Assembly (NCBI RefSeq): GCF_900456975.1
Contig: NZ_UGYM01000002.1
Location: 4,774,001 to 4,838,000 of the forward strand
DNA: 64,000 nucleotides
From: Shewanella baltica
GTDB taxonomy: Bacteria > Pseudomonadota > Gammaproteobacteria > Enterobacterales > Shewanellaceae
Direction: 5' to 3'
The first letter of the stretch is position 1, and each line of letters begins with the position of its first letter. A program made the position numbers and the translations under genes. The notes beneath the pieces are model-generated. The model saw only the letters and a program-made list of their open reading frames with translations, searched no databases and had not been told where the DNA came from. Shown one piece after another: positions 47,573 to 61,280 of the stretch.

Positions 47573-49979
47573 AGTCCACTTGGTTTAACGCTCGGCTGAA
47601 TAAATAGCCCTGATAACCATCACAGCCAAATTCAACAAAGGCTTGATAGTGTTGGGGTGATTCAACGCCTTTAGCCACCACGTGCAAATTAAACTGCTGC
47701 GCAGAGACAATCAACGCCTTCACTCTTTGTGGCATTGCGGCTAATGAATCAATACAACTCATATCCAATTTAACCGCAACTAATGGCTGGTTGGCTAAAC
47801 AACTCAAAGCACTCGAGCCAGAACCGAAATGATCGAGGACGATACCTATCCCCGCATCGACCAACTTAGACACGCGCTCAGCCACAAACTGTGGTTGCAT
47901 TAACAATGCGACCTCATTGAGCTCAATACCCAGTTGATTCGCCGCAATACCATGCTCTTTAACTAACGCAACCAATGCATCAACAAAATCTGCCTGACCA
48001 AATGAGAATGCACTGATATTAAGAGTTAAAGTAGGCAAACTCCGGCCTTGGGCATGGGATGTCTGAATAAACTGACTCACACGTTTAGCGACCCAAAGGT
48101 CGAGTTCAGCAATCATTCCTCCCTGTTCGGCTAACGCTACAAACTCTGCAGGCGGGATAAACTCGCCATCGGCACGATACCAACGCGTGAGCACTTCAGC
48201 CGAGACCAGTTCACTGTGGGCATTCATCACAGGTTGGAACATTAACGTCATGCTATCTTGCTGTAATGCCGTCTGTAATTCCTGTTGTAACTGTTCATCA
48301 CGGCTCTGACGTAAATCCATCTCAGCATGATAGAAAGCGCATCCCGCTTGCCCAGGTAGCTTAGCACTCAAGGTTGCTAGCTCGGCGCGGCGCATGACTA
48401 AAGCTGGATCTAAGGTCTCTATGCTGTCGAGCAAACAAATCCCCACATTCGCGCTGAGCTCAAAGTGATGATGACCGTAATGGAATGGTCGAGCAATCAC
48501 TTGCCTTAACTCACTCGCAAGCGCTAAAGCACGACGCGCAGCCACTGAAGCATCAATCGCTAAGTCTTTAGCCAGCAAAACAAAATCACCGGACTCCAAT
48601 CGGCCAACGGTAATATTCTCAGTGAAATAACTCGATAGACGTGCAGCCACTTGCGTGAGTAAGCGCTCTAATTCGTGGGAGTTTAGAGTCGCGACCAAGC
48701 CTAATCTATCCACCTCAACGAGCAGCAATGCTCCCCATTGACCTGAACTATTACCTTGGATTAAAAATTGCGACAGTCGTGCCATAAAGACATCGGGTAA
48801 CATCTTGCGACCCGTAACAGATTGATCCACAAGTTCATTAATCGCAGCATGGTTCTTGGCACTTTCTGACACATCCATATGAATGCCGATCATCCGAGTA
48901 GGACGTCCTTGAGGGTCCCAATCAACCAGCATGCCGCGATCCAGCACCCACACATAATGCCCCTCTCTATGTCGCAGGCGATGGACACTTTCAAATTCCT
49001 TACTTTTACCGCTAACGTACTCCTGCAACGCATCAAGTACGATATCCCTATCATCGGGATGTAACCGCGTTTCCCAAGTCTGGAATACGCCCGCTAATTC
49101 ATCCGGCGCATAACCGATCATCTCTTTCCAGCGATCAGAAAGAAAAACCCCACCCGTACTGATATCCCAATCCCAAATACCGTTCCGCGAGCCTTCCACT
49201 GCAAACAGCCAGCGCAGTTCGCTATCATTCAACTGTTTCACGGCACGACTCAAACGTTCATGTACCTGCTGCAAACTGGCTTGCAATGATAAGACTTCTG
49301 ATGAGCTCCATGGGATCGATGTCGAAAAGGAAGAAGTCCCTACCTGTTTAGCGGCCTCGCTTAATATTTGGAATGGACGGATCAACAGGAAATAGAGAAT
49401 GAAGGTAAAACCAATCAGTAATAATCCACCCAGCCCCCAAACCCGCATAAAACGTTGTTGTAACTTAGCGGAAGCTTCGGCAACTAAAGGCGCTAAATCG
49501 GCTTCAAGATAAATCAAATCAACCGCACCACCATACTGGGGAAGAACGGGATAATATGCTTGAATAGTTAAACGGTCGAGATTAACGAGGATCTGCGGAA
49601 AAAAAGCTTGAACCACAGAGCGGTGAAGATCTACATCATAACCATCGATGACTTGAGTCGCATTGCTATCACGCCACACAGTATGATTAGCAAAACGAAT
49701 ACGGCTTTCAGCATCAACCAAGATATACACCATAGTGCCCATATCCAGCGCAGCTAAGGAAACTTCCTGCTCGATCCGCTCCATATCCTGTAAAGCCTGC
49801 GCCGATTGAACCACATTCTGCATCCGGAACAACTGCTGCTTTATCAGTGTTGATTGTCGCTGCGCCAATTCAGCGCGCACTTGATCGCTTTCAAACAGGT
49901 ACTCGCCTATGACCAACACTAAATATAGTGTCAGCATACACAGAGGGAGTAGTACCGCGAGCGAAAGCTTACGAAGCAT
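47529..49979 (-). CDS. PAS sensor protein with degenerate GGDEF and EAL domains
   Basis: 816 residues (ATG 49979). TM1 at about 5-27, periplasmic region to about 175, TM2 at about 181-200, PAS at about 260-375, GGDEF-like at about 390-550, EAL-like at about 570-800. The GGDEF motif reads ESGDF (462-466), so it is probably not a cyclase. In the EAL domain, EAL is EVL (595-597), DDFG is DHFG (716-719) and the first Glu of the AEGVE motif is Lys (770), while N654, E686, K737 and D739 remain. Loss of the second metal Asp and that Glu argues against phosphodiesterase activity; it may bind c-di-GMP or a partner instead. It is not obviously CsrD, which lacks a PAS domain. Confidence 0.85.
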   Translation of the reverse strand: MLRKLSLAVLLPLCMLTLYLVLVIGEYLFESDQVRAELAQRQSTLIKQQLFRMQNVVQSAQALQDMERIEQEVSLAALDMGTMVYILVDAESRIRFANHTVWRDSNATQVIDGYDVDLHRSVVQAFFPQILVNLDRLTIQAYYPVLPQYGGAVDLIYLEADLAPLVAEASAKLQQRFMRVWGLGGLLLIGFTFILYFLLIRPFQILSEAAKQVGTSSFSTSIPWSSSEVLSLQASLQQVHERLSRAVKQLNDSELRWLFAVEGSRNGIWDWDISTGGVFLSDRWKEMIGYAPDELAGVFQTWETRLHPDDRDIVLDALQEYVSGKSKEFESVHRLRHREGHYVWVLDRGMLVDWDPQGRPTRMIGIHMDVSESAKNHAAINELVDQSVTGRKMLPDVFMARLSQFLIQGNSSGQWGALLLVEVDRLGLVATLNSHELERLLTQVAARLSSYFTENITVGRLESGDFVLLAKDLAIDASVAARRALALASELRQVIARPFHYGHHHFELSANVGICLLDSIETLDPALVMRRAELATLSAKLPGQAGCAFYHAEMDLRQSRDEQLQQELQTALQQDSMTLMFQPVMNAHSELVSAEVLTRWYRADGEFIPPAEFVALAEQGGMIAELDLWVAKRVSQFIQTSHAQGRSLPTLTLNISAFSFGQADFVDALVALVKEHGIAANQLGIELNEVALLMQPQFVAERVSKLVDAGIGIVLDHFGSGSSALSCLANQPLVAVKLDMSCIDSLAAMPQRVKALIVSAQQFNLHVVAKGVESPQHYQAFVEFGCDGYQGYLFSRALNQVDFIQLVCPRPLLRSV

Positions 49980-50213
49980 AGGCAACAGACAGCCTTTAAC
50001 AAAAATGTGAATAGTTTTGTATGCTAACGGGAAACTAACCACTAAGCAAAAGGACTTATCAAACTAAGCGAGATCTTGATGTAAATAATCAACTTAGAGT
50101 ATAAAAGTCTGAAATAAAGGAAGGAAAAAACGTAAAGAACTAGCGAAATGACCAAAGCTAAAACGAATAGAACAATGTTCTGTATTAACGCTGATTTTAC
50201 AAATTCTAGACGC

Positions 50214-50240
50214 AAAAAAGCCAGCTTATTCAGCTGGCTT
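50214..50240 (-). terminator. rRNA operon terminator
   Basis: On the minus strand, AAGCCAGCT, 5-6 nt, AGCTGGCTT, then TTTT, about 30 bases after the 5S 3' end. Confidence 0.85.
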
Positions 50241-50267
50241 CGTTACATCTCAATGAGATAATTAGGC

Positions 50268-50384
50268 GCTTGGCGATGACCTACTCTCACATGGGGAGAC
50301 CCCACACTACCATCGGCGCGTTTGCGTTTCACTTCTGAGTTCGGGATGGGATCAGGTGGTTCCACAAGGCTATTGTCACCAAGC
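50268..50384 (-). rRNA. rrf: 5S ribosomal RNA
   Basis: About 117 nt. The ends pair (GCTTGGTGAC near 50384 with GTCATCGCCAAGC near 50268). The internal stretches CCGAACTCAGAAGTGAAACG and GATGGTAGTGTGGGG are standard 5S sequences. It is the last gene of the leftward rRNA operon. Confidence 0.95.
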
Positions 50385-50522
50385 AAATTCTGTTTATTAC
50401 CGTGTCCATCTCTGGACCACGTTAATAATAATTCGGAAAGCTGATTTGCTTTGTTTGAGTTCGCACTTCATCAAGTGTCGATATTCTGTCTAAGTTCGCT
50501 TAGCAAAACCCATCTGGGTTGT

Positions 50523-53427
<2,905 letters not shown>

Positions 53428-53680
53428 ATACAACCCAAATGAGTTTCACTCATCTGAGTCGCATTGCGACCAGCTTGGTTTTACTTGTCTCACTTCCGAC
53501 CAAAGAAGTGGACGCGCCTTAGACGTAAACTATTCAACTAAGAATAATTTACTTTTGAATATTCAAGACACTTAATAAAGTGTTTGAGAACTCATGATGC
53601 AAACGTTTCCACGTTTACATCGGTTTGTAAGTAACATGACGACAGACATCATCACGTTACATACTATCAGCTTTCCAAAT

Positions 53681-53692
53681 TGTTAAAGAACA
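53681..53692 (-). promoter_or_regulatory. boxA antitermination site in the 16S-23S spacer
   Basis: Minus strand TGTTCTTTAACA, one base from the boxA consensus; binds NusB/S10 for ribosomal antitermination. The 416-base spacer (53428-53843) otherwise holds processing stems (53793-53803 with 53809-53819, and 53773-53778 with 53783-53788). No tRNA was recognised. Confidence 0.8.
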
Positions 53693-53843
53693 ATGCGTAC
53701 CGGCTAGCGGCGCATTCAGCTCTGACTTCTCCTAAGAGAAGATAAACAAGCAATCTGTGTGAACACTCAAAAGGTACACGGATGTACCGAATGTCGAAAA
53801 TGCAGGAGCATTTTTCGACCAAGAATTAAGTTAGTCGTATAGG

Positions 53844-55388
<1,545 letters not shown>

Positions 55389-55595
55389 AAGTTTTGTTGC
55401 TTCCGTCTTACGACTTCAGCGGCTCAATGAATTCTGTCATTTGTTTCCGCTTTTAAAAAAGCGAAACCAAAATTATGTACATATTGCTATGAACACTCAT
55501 TCATTGATTTAATTCTTTGATTACTCACTCGAAAGTAAAGTAATTTCGATTAACTCAACACCTGTGAGTGTCCACACAGATTTCTTGTTTTATCT

Positions 55596-55607
55596 TGTTA
55601 AAGAGCA
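55596..55607 (-). promoter_or_regulatory. boxA in the rRNA leader
   Basis: Minus strand TGCTCTTTAACA, an exact boxA, between the P2 promoter and 16S. The surrounding leader (55389-55840) carries no gene; part of it pairs with spacer sequence to form the 16S processing stem. Confidence 0.85.
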
Positions 55608-55676
55608 ACTCAACCTCGTAAGAGAAGATGAGTACCACACTGAGCGCCGAACGCTTCCAGTTGGCTAGGGCTGCGT

Positions 55677-55704
55677 ATTCTACGCATTTCCCGTTTCGCG
55701 TCAA
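55677..55704 (-). promoter_or_regulatory. rRNA operon promoter P2
   Basis: Minus strand TTGACG (55699-55704), 16 bp, TAGAAT (55677-55682), then ACGCAGCCC. Typical rRNA/tRNA promoter. Confidence 0.8.
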
Positions 55705-55825
55705 GGAGTATTTTTCAACTTCTTGCTGCGATTGAATTAAGTGCCATTATCAACAGAGAGTAAGCCATTCAACTCAACCTAACTCGCCAGCTTGCTTTCG
55801 CTGTCTGCCGTGTCAGTGGATGCGC

Positions 55826-55853
55826 ATTATAGGGAGATTGAGAAAGTGCGCAA
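55826..55853 (-). promoter_or_regulatory. rRNA operon promoter P1
   Basis: Minus strand TTGCGC (55848-55853), 16 bp, TATAAT (55826-55831), followed by a GCGC discriminator, the hallmark of ppGpp-controlled P1 promoters. A+T-rich sequence upstream may act as an UP element. Confidence 0.85.
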
Positions 55854-55915
55854 GGGCTTTTTGTAGGAAAATAACGATTAATGGTTTAGACGTTTACTTA
55901 TCAAACGATACGTAT

Positions 55916-55940
55916 AAAAAAGGGGCTAAAAAGCCCCTTT
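55916..55940 (-). terminator. Terminator of ccoG
   Basis: Minus strand AAAGGGGC, TTTTTA, GCCCCTTT then a T run; located between the ccoG stop and the rRNA P1 promoter, insulating the rRNA operon. Confidence 0.8.
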
Positions 55941-56004
55941 GTCCTCGATTAAGTCTGACAATCTATAGAGTCACGCTCAGTTAGATCATCATTAATACTG
56001 TTAT

Positions 56005-57432
56005 CTATGGACTGAAGAAGCGAGTTTCTTGCTCAACTTCGACTTCTTCACCGTCGATATGGGTTTTCACTTTGATCTCTATGTCAGTAACTGAACGAGA
56101 AAGCTCAACCGGATCGATGCCGACACTTATAGGTAACGTTAAGACTTCACCACCCGCAATAGTGACCGAAATTGGACCGTACCATTTATAGTGCTCCAAT
56201 CCTTCGACACTCATAGTGTATTCGTGGGATTGCTCAGTCTTATTAAGAATCTTCAAGGTGAAGGTGTTTTCAATCAAACCTTGGTTGTTCTCTCTATAGA
56301 GCTGGTTACGATCACGAATGATGTCCATACGCACAGGTGCTATGGTCGCACTGGAGTATATAAAGACTAATATCATCGCCATCAATACCACTCCATAACC
56401 GACAAGCTTAGGTCGCAGTACTTTTTGCTTTATACCTTCTAACTTGTTCTCAGTGGTATAGCTGATAAGCCCTTTCTCGTAACCCATACGATCCATAGTT
56501 TGGTCACAGGCATCGATACAAGCACCGCAGTTAATGCACTCATATTGCAGACCGTTACGAATATCGATACCGGTAGGACATACCTGCACACATAAATCAC
56601 AGTCGATACAGTCGCCAAGGCCTAGCTCTTTTGGGTCATCTTTACGCGAACGCGGACCACGAGTCTCACCACGTTTAGTATCGTAACCTACGATAAAGGT
56701 ATTCTTATCGAACATGGCCGCTTGGAAACGAGCATAAGGGCACATGTGGATACACATGATTTCACGCATCCAACCCGCATTGCCGTATGTGGCAAGTGTA
56801 AAGAACACGACCCAGAAGTAGATACCGCCAGAAGCATTAAGCGTGAAGACGTCGACATAGACTTCACGACTCGGCACGAAATAGGACACAAAGGTCATCG
56901 CCGTCATCAGTGAGAGCAATAGCCAAGCCGTATGTTTTGCCGTTTTACGCCAGAGTTTGTTAAAGCTCCATGGCATTTGATCTAACTTAATGCGTTTATT
57001 GCGCGCACCTTCAAGTTTTTCCTCGAACCAGATGAACATAAAAGTCCATACTGTTTGGGGGCAAGTGTATCCACACCAAACGCGGCCAAGATAGGTGGTC
57101 ACAAAAAACAGCGCAAAGGCAGCTATCATAAACAACGCTGCGAGCAAGGTGAGATCCTGCGGCCAAATGGTTAAACCGAAGACGTGAAATTTTTGTTCGC
57201 CTAAGTTAAACCATACAGCTTGACGGTCGCCCCAAGGGATCCAAGGTAAAAGCAGGAAAAATAACATGGCAATCCAGCCCATGCGGCGACGTAAGCTACT
57301 CCACAAACCGTCTATGGCTCGGACATAAATCCGATTACGAGGGTTAAAGCGATCCGCTTTACTCGCATCTGGCTGGTGAATCTTAATTCGATTGGTTTTC
57401 GAATAGTCCTTGTTGTTAGATTCTGAGTTCAT
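56005..57432 (-). CDS. ccoG: Cytochrome c oxidase accessory protein CcoG (FixG/RdxA)
   Basis: 475 residues, inner membrane. About five TM segments, with the CGYTCPQTVW motif after TM2-3 and two 4Fe-4S clusters in CIDCDLCVQVCP and CINCGACIDACD, then a final TM and an Ig-like periplasmic domain. CcoG participates in copper delivery/reduction for cbb3 oxidase assembly. Structural ccoNOQP genes are not in the window. Codon use is normal. The small gene upstream is divergent. Confidence 0.93.
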   Translation of the reverse strand: MNSESNNKDYSKTNRIKIHQPDASKADRFNPRNRIYVRAIDGLWSSLRRRMGWIAMLFFLLLPWIPWGDRQAVWFNLGEQKFHVFGLTIWPQDLTLLAALFMIAAFALFFVTTYLGRVWCGYTCPQTVWTFMFIWFEEKLEGARNKRIKLDQMPWSFNKLWRKTAKHTAWLLLSLMTAMTFVSYFVPSREVYVDVFTLNASGGIYFWVVFFTLATYGNAGWMREIMCIHMCPYARFQAAMFDKNTFIVGYDTKRGETRGPRSRKDDPKELGLGDCIDCDLCVQVCPTGIDIRNGLQYECINCGACIDACDQTMDRMGYEKGLISYTTENKLEGIKQKVLRPKLVGYGVVLMAMILVFIYSSATIAPVRMDIIRDRNQLYRENNQGLIENTFTLKILNKTEQSHEYTMSVEGLEHYKWYGPISVTIAGGEVLTLPISVGIDPVELSRSVTDIEIKVKTHIDGEEVEVEQETRFFSP

Positions 57433-57523
57433 CGTTACAGCCTTTTACTGCTTTAATATTGGACGAAAACTAGCTTATTATACCCATATTCTTAATGGTT
57501 ATTCACTTATGTTGGACTAAAAG

Positions 57524-57874
57524 ATGAAAGGTTGGCTCATATTGGCGCTACTCGCGGGTGCTTTGTATTACTTATACACAGAAACAGATAAATTAGATGC
57601 TCCTATTGCAAAGACTGAGGCTATGGTCAAAAAAATAGAGAATAAAGTTGACTCTATGACGGGAACAAAAATCATAAAAATCGACCATAAATTGGCTAAG
57701 GTAAGAACCGACATCGTCGAGCGCTTGTCGACATTAGAACTCGAAGCCTTTAATCAGATTCCAATGACACCCGAGTCTATTGCCGACTTTAAAGCTAACT
57801 ATTGCGGCACTATGGCGCCAGAACATCCAGTGTTCAGCAAGGATAATCAGCTTTATCTCTGTGATCACCTCTAA
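57524..57874 (+). CDS. Small membrane-anchored protein of unknown function
   Basis: 116 residues. I do not recognise the family. One N-terminal TM (GWLILALLAGALYYLYT, about 3-19), then a charged, probably coiled-coil segment (TEAMVKKIENKVDSM), and a C-terminal part with two cysteines (NYCGTM and YLCDHL). Divergent from ccoG with a 91-bp gap. No enzymatic motif. Likely real from its length and composition. Confidence 0.75.
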   Translation: MKGWLILALLAGALYYLYTETDKLDAPIAKTEAMVKKIENKVDSMTGTKIIKIDHKLAKVRTDIVERLSTLELEAFNQIPMTPESIADFKANYCGTMAPEHPVFSKDNQLYLCDHL

Positions 57875-57998
57875 CCATCATCGACTCATAGGCAAACGGG
57901 ATTTTGCTATATAGCGCTAAGCTTTAGGCTTAGGTGATTGACCTTATATATGATTCCGCCTAGCCTTTGAGGCATTACAGCACAAAGGCCTATGAATC

Positions 57999-58904
57999 AT
58001 GACCCAACAAGTATCAGACATTTTTGATCCCACCCTATGGGATGAAGTCAGTGGATTTCAATTCGACGACATCACCTACCACAGAGCTAAAGCCCACGGC
58101 ACAGTTCGCATTGCCATTAACCGCCCTGAGTGCCGCAACGCCTTCAGACCTAAAACCGTTGATGAGTTATTTATCGCACTCGATCATGCGCGCCAATGGT
58201 CTGATGTAGGTTGTGTACTGCTAACAGGTAATGGTCCTTCGGCAAAAGATGGTGGCTGGGCGTTCTGTTCGGGTGGCGATCAACGTATTCGCGGCAAAGA
58301 TGGCTATAAATATGAAGGCGCCGAAGAAGGTAAAGCCGATCAAGCCAGAATGGGCCGCTTACATATATTAGAAGTGCAACGCTTGATCCGCTTTATGCCT
58401 AAAGTGGTCATCGCCGTTGTGCCGGGTTGGGCGGTAGGTGGCGGCCATAGCTTACACGTAGTATGCGACTTAACCTTAGCCTCGAAAGAACACGCGATAT
58501 TTAAGCAGACTGATCCCGACGTAGCGAGCTTCGACTCAGGTTATGGCAGCGCATATCTTGCCAAGATGATAGGTCAAAAACGTGCCCGCGAAATCTTCTT
58601 CTGTGGTTTTAACTACAGCGCCGATGAAGCCTTCGACATGGGTATGGTCAATAAATCCGTTCCCCATGCAGAGCTAGAAACCGAGGCATTAATGTGGGCC
58701 AAAGAGATTAACTCTAAGTCGCCTACGGCAATGCGTATGCTTAAATACGGTTTTAACATGACAGATGATGGTATGGTCGGTCAGCAATTATTCGCCGGTG
58801 AAGCGACGCGTTTAGCCTATGCGAGCGCCGAAGCGCAGGAAGGGCGCGATGCCTTCCTCGAGAAACGCGATCAAGATTTCTCCGCCTTCCCTTGGCATTA
58901 CTAG
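57999..58904 (+). CDS. menB: 1,4-dihydroxy-2-naphthoyl-CoA synthase
   Basis: 301-residue crotonase-fold enzyme that cyclises o-succinylbenzoyl-CoA in menaquinone synthesis. Signature FCSGGDQRIRGKDGYKY, the oxyanion-hole region VVPGWAVGGGHSL and DPDVASFDSGYGSAYLAK. It is outside any men cluster here; menaquinone is essential for the anaerobic respiration typical of Shewanella. A terminator (58941-58973) follows. Confidence 0.94.
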   Translation: MTQQVSDIFDPTLWDEVSGFQFDDITYHRAKAHGTVRIAINRPECRNAFRPKTVDELFIALDHARQWSDVGCVLLTGNGPSAKDGGWAFCSGGDQRIRGKDGYKYEGAEEGKADQARMGRLHILEVQRLIRFMPKVVIAVVPGWAVGGGHSLHVVCDLTLASKEHAIFKQTDPDVASFDSGYGSAYLAKMIGQKRAREIFFCGFNYSADEAFDMGMVNKSVPHAELETEALMWAKEINSKSPTAMRMLKYGFNMTDDGMVGQQLFAGEATRLAYASAEAQEGRDAFLEKRDQDFSAFPWHY

Positions 58905-58940
58905 TTTATTAGCAGTGCTTTACTTTACTGCTAGCAGCCC

Positions 58941-58973
58941 AAAGCCCTCCAGAGTGAGGGCTTTATGTTTTTT
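58941..58973 (+). terminator. Terminator after menB
   Basis: AAAGCCCTC (58941-58949) pairs with GAGGGCTTT (58956-58964), followed by ATGTTTTTT. Confidence 0.85.
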
Positions 58974-59033
58974 ACAACGGATAAATAGATAAAACCGTTT
59001 AAACTAATCTGAAAACACGGCTTTTAATTTTAA

Positions 59034-59048
59034 TGAGAATTGTTATCA
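59034..59048 (+). promoter_or_regulatory. Putative Fur box upstream of the DUF2061 gene
   Basis: TGAGAAT, T, GTTATCA: 12 of 14 matches to the 7-1-7 Fur consensus, the same score as the box at ryhB, 42 bases before the ATG. It suggests iron-dependent repression of this small membrane protein. Confidence 0.6.
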
Positions 59049-59089
59049 TCTAGGTATTCCCGCTGGGAGCCTGTTTAGAGGACAAGATC

Positions 59090-59293
59090 ATGACTAAGAC
59101 ACTTACTTTTGCCGTACTACATTTTAGCGTCGCTTTTACCGTAACCTATTTATTAACCGGCAGCGTGATCGTCGGCGGCGCAGTGGCCTTAGTTGAACCC
59201 GCGATTAACACTGTGGTGTTTTACTTCCACGACAAAGTATGGAAACGCATTGAGGCAAAAAAGCAGCACGAGCTAGATGTCATTCCAGCATAG
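59090..59293 (+). CDS. DUF2061 small membrane protein
   Basis: 67 residues with two hydrophobic segments (LTFAVLHFSVAFTVTYLLTG and VIVGGAVALVEPAINTVVFYF) and the DUF2061 ending FHDKVWKRIE. Function unknown for the family. Its own promoter carries a Fur-box-like sequence, so it may respond to iron. A hairpin with GCCG/CGGC-type pairing (near 59363-59391) lies between it and the convergent glmS. Confidence 0.82.
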   Translation: MTKTLTFAVLHFSVAFTVTYLLTGSVIVGGAVALVEPAINTVVFYFHDKVWKRIEAKKQHELDVIPA

Positions 59294-59401
59294 AAAGCTA
59301 AGCCACCAGCATTTGCTATTGCTGTAAGTTAAGCGTCGTTTTGTTGTGAATCTAAATGAAAAAACCGCCAATAAAGGCGGTTTTTATTTAAATGCTTATA
59401 T

Positions 59402-61231
59402 TTATTCTACTGTTACAGATTTTGCTAGGTTGCGTGGTTGATCCACGTCGGTACCTTTGATCAACGCAACATGGTACGACAATAGCTGTAGCGGAATAGT
59501 GTAAATCAGCGGTGCCATAAAGATATCGCAGTGTGGCACTGGGATCACTTTCATCGTGTCATCCGACTCGAACTCGGCATCCACGTCGGCAAACACGTAC
59601 ATTAATCCACCACGGGCACGCACTTCTTCGACATTCGATTTCAGTTTTTCGAGCAATTCATTGTTTGGCGCAACGACGATCACAGGCATATCGGCATCAA
59701 TAAGCGCCAGTGGGCCGTGTTTTAATTCGCCAGAGGCATAGGCCTCAGCATGAATGTAAGAAATCTCTTTCAGCTTTAACGCGCCTTCCATCGCAATCGG
59801 GTATTGATCGCCACGGCCAAGGAATAACGCATGGTGTTTATCGGCAAAATCTTCAGCCAGTTCAGCAATCGCAGCATCTAGCCCTAAAGCTTGTTCTACT
59901 TTAGCTGGCATAGATTGTAAGCTTTGAGTGATGTCAGCCTGCATTTGCTCAGACATACCATTGTGGCGACCGATCACCGCAGTCAACATTAATAAGCCTG
60001 CAAGCTGAACTGTGAAGGCTTTTGTGGATGCCACGCCAATCTCGGCGCCCGCTTTCATCATGTAAGCCATATCAGATTCGCGAACCAGTGACGAACCTGG
60101 CGCATTACAAATCGTCAACGTGGCTTTGTAACCCATTTCTTTCGCTAAGCGCATGGCCGCTAAAGTATCAGCAGTTTCACCAGATTGTGAAATCGTGACT
60201 AATAAGCTATTTGGAAATAAGTGCGACTTGCGATAACGGAATTCAGAGGCAATTTCGACGTTACACGATACGCCAGCCCAATCTTCTAACCAGTAACGCG
60301 CCGCCATGCCCGCATGGTAGCTAGTGCCACAGGCGATGATTTGCACGTGTTTGATATCTTTTAAGAACTCAGCAGCGTTATCACCAAAGGCTGTATCTAA
60401 TACTTGCTTGTTTGCGATACGGCCTTCGATAGTGCGCGTCAGTGCCAATGGCTGCTCGTAAATCTCTTTAAGCATGTAGTGGCGATATTCGCCCTTATCA
60501 CCAGCATCGTGGGTAATTTCAGATTCTTTGACTTCACGCTCAACGGCATTACCGTTTAAGTCGAAAATACTCACGCTGCGACGGGTTACTTCGGCCACAT
60601 CACCTTCTTCTAAGAAGGCGAATGAACGAGTCACAGGCAAGAGTGCCAGTTGATCCGAGGCGACAAAGTTTTCACCTAGACCAAAACCAATCACTAAAGG
60701 ACTACCTGAGCGAGCCACAACCAAGCGCTCGCTGTCGCGGCGATCGATTACCACTGTGCCATAGGCGCCTTCGAGTTGCTTAACTGTGGCTTGTACGGCA
60801 GAAAGTAAAGTGCTGTTAGTTTTCAGCTCATGGTGTACTAAGTGACAAATCACTTCAGTATCGGTATCTGAGCTAAATTTATAGCCTAAACCTTTTAGCA
60901 TCTCGCGCAGTTTATTGTGGTTTTCAATAATGCCGTTGTGCACCACCGCGATATCACCTTCCGATAAATGCGGGTGAGCATTACGCTCACTCGGTTCACC
61001 GTGGGTCGCCCAGCGAGTGTGCGCGATACCGGTTCCGCCCGCTAATGGGTCAGTTTCAAGCGCTGCTGAAAGCTCTTGTACTTTGCCAACGCGGCGCGTG
61101 CGATTGAGTTCACCATTGTGAATAACGGCAACGCCTGCGGAGTCATATCCGCGATATTCTAAGCGGCGTAAGCCTTCTACTAGAATTTCAGCCACATCCC
61201 TTTGCGCCACAGCGCCTACGATTCCACACAT
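59402..61231 (-). CDS. glmS: Glucosamine-fructose-6-phosphate aminotransferase
   Basis: 609 residues. N-terminal glutaminase with nucleophile Cys2 (MCGIVGAV) and RWATHG; two SIS sugar-isomerase domains ([45 protein letters not shown]); C-terminal [11 protein letters not shown]. Makes glucosamine-6-phosphate for peptidoglycan and LPS. The DeoR-family gene lies 49 bp upstream in the same orientation. The glmS 3' end is the target of TnsD of Tn7; no insertion is seen downstream. Confidence 0.97.
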   Translation of the reverse strand: MCGIVGAVAQRDVAEILVEGLRRLEYRGYDSAGVAVIHNGELNRTRRVGKVQELSAALETDPLAGGTGIAHTRWATHGEPSERNAHPHLSEGDIAVVHNGIIENHNKLREMLKGLGYKFSSDTDTEVICHLVHHELKTNSTLLSAVQATVKQLEGAYGTVVIDRRDSERLVVARSGSPLVIGFGLGENFVASDQLALLPVTRSFAFLEEGDVAEVTRRSVSIFDLNGNAVEREVKESEITHDAGDKGEYRHYMLKEIYEQPLALTRTIEGRIANKQVLDTAFGDNAAEFLKDIKHVQIIACGTSYHAGMAARYWLEDWAGVSCNVEIASEFRYRKSHLFPNSLLVTISQSGETADTLAAMRLAKEMGYKATLTICNAPGSSLVRESDMAYMMKAGAEIGVASTKAFTVQLAGLLMLTAVIGRHNGMSEQMQADITQSLQSMPAKVEQALGLDAAIAELAEDFADKHHALFLGRGDQYPIAMEGALKLKEISYIHAEAYASGELKHGPLALIDADMPVIVVAPNNELLEKLKSNVEEVRARGGLMYVFADVDAEFESDDTMKVIPVPHCDIFMAPLIYTIPLQLLSYHVALIKGTDVDQPRNLAKSVTVE

Positions 61232-61280
61232 AGTCTTTACCTATAAATTAAAAATGAAGTTGTTAAGTTATTTTCACTCA

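Noticed and set aside
59294..59401. Possible Tn7-like insertion at attTn7 downstream of glmS
   Set aside because: The stretch after the glmS stop is only 108 bases to the intact DUF2061 gene and has a hairpin, not transposon ends; the site looks unoccupied.
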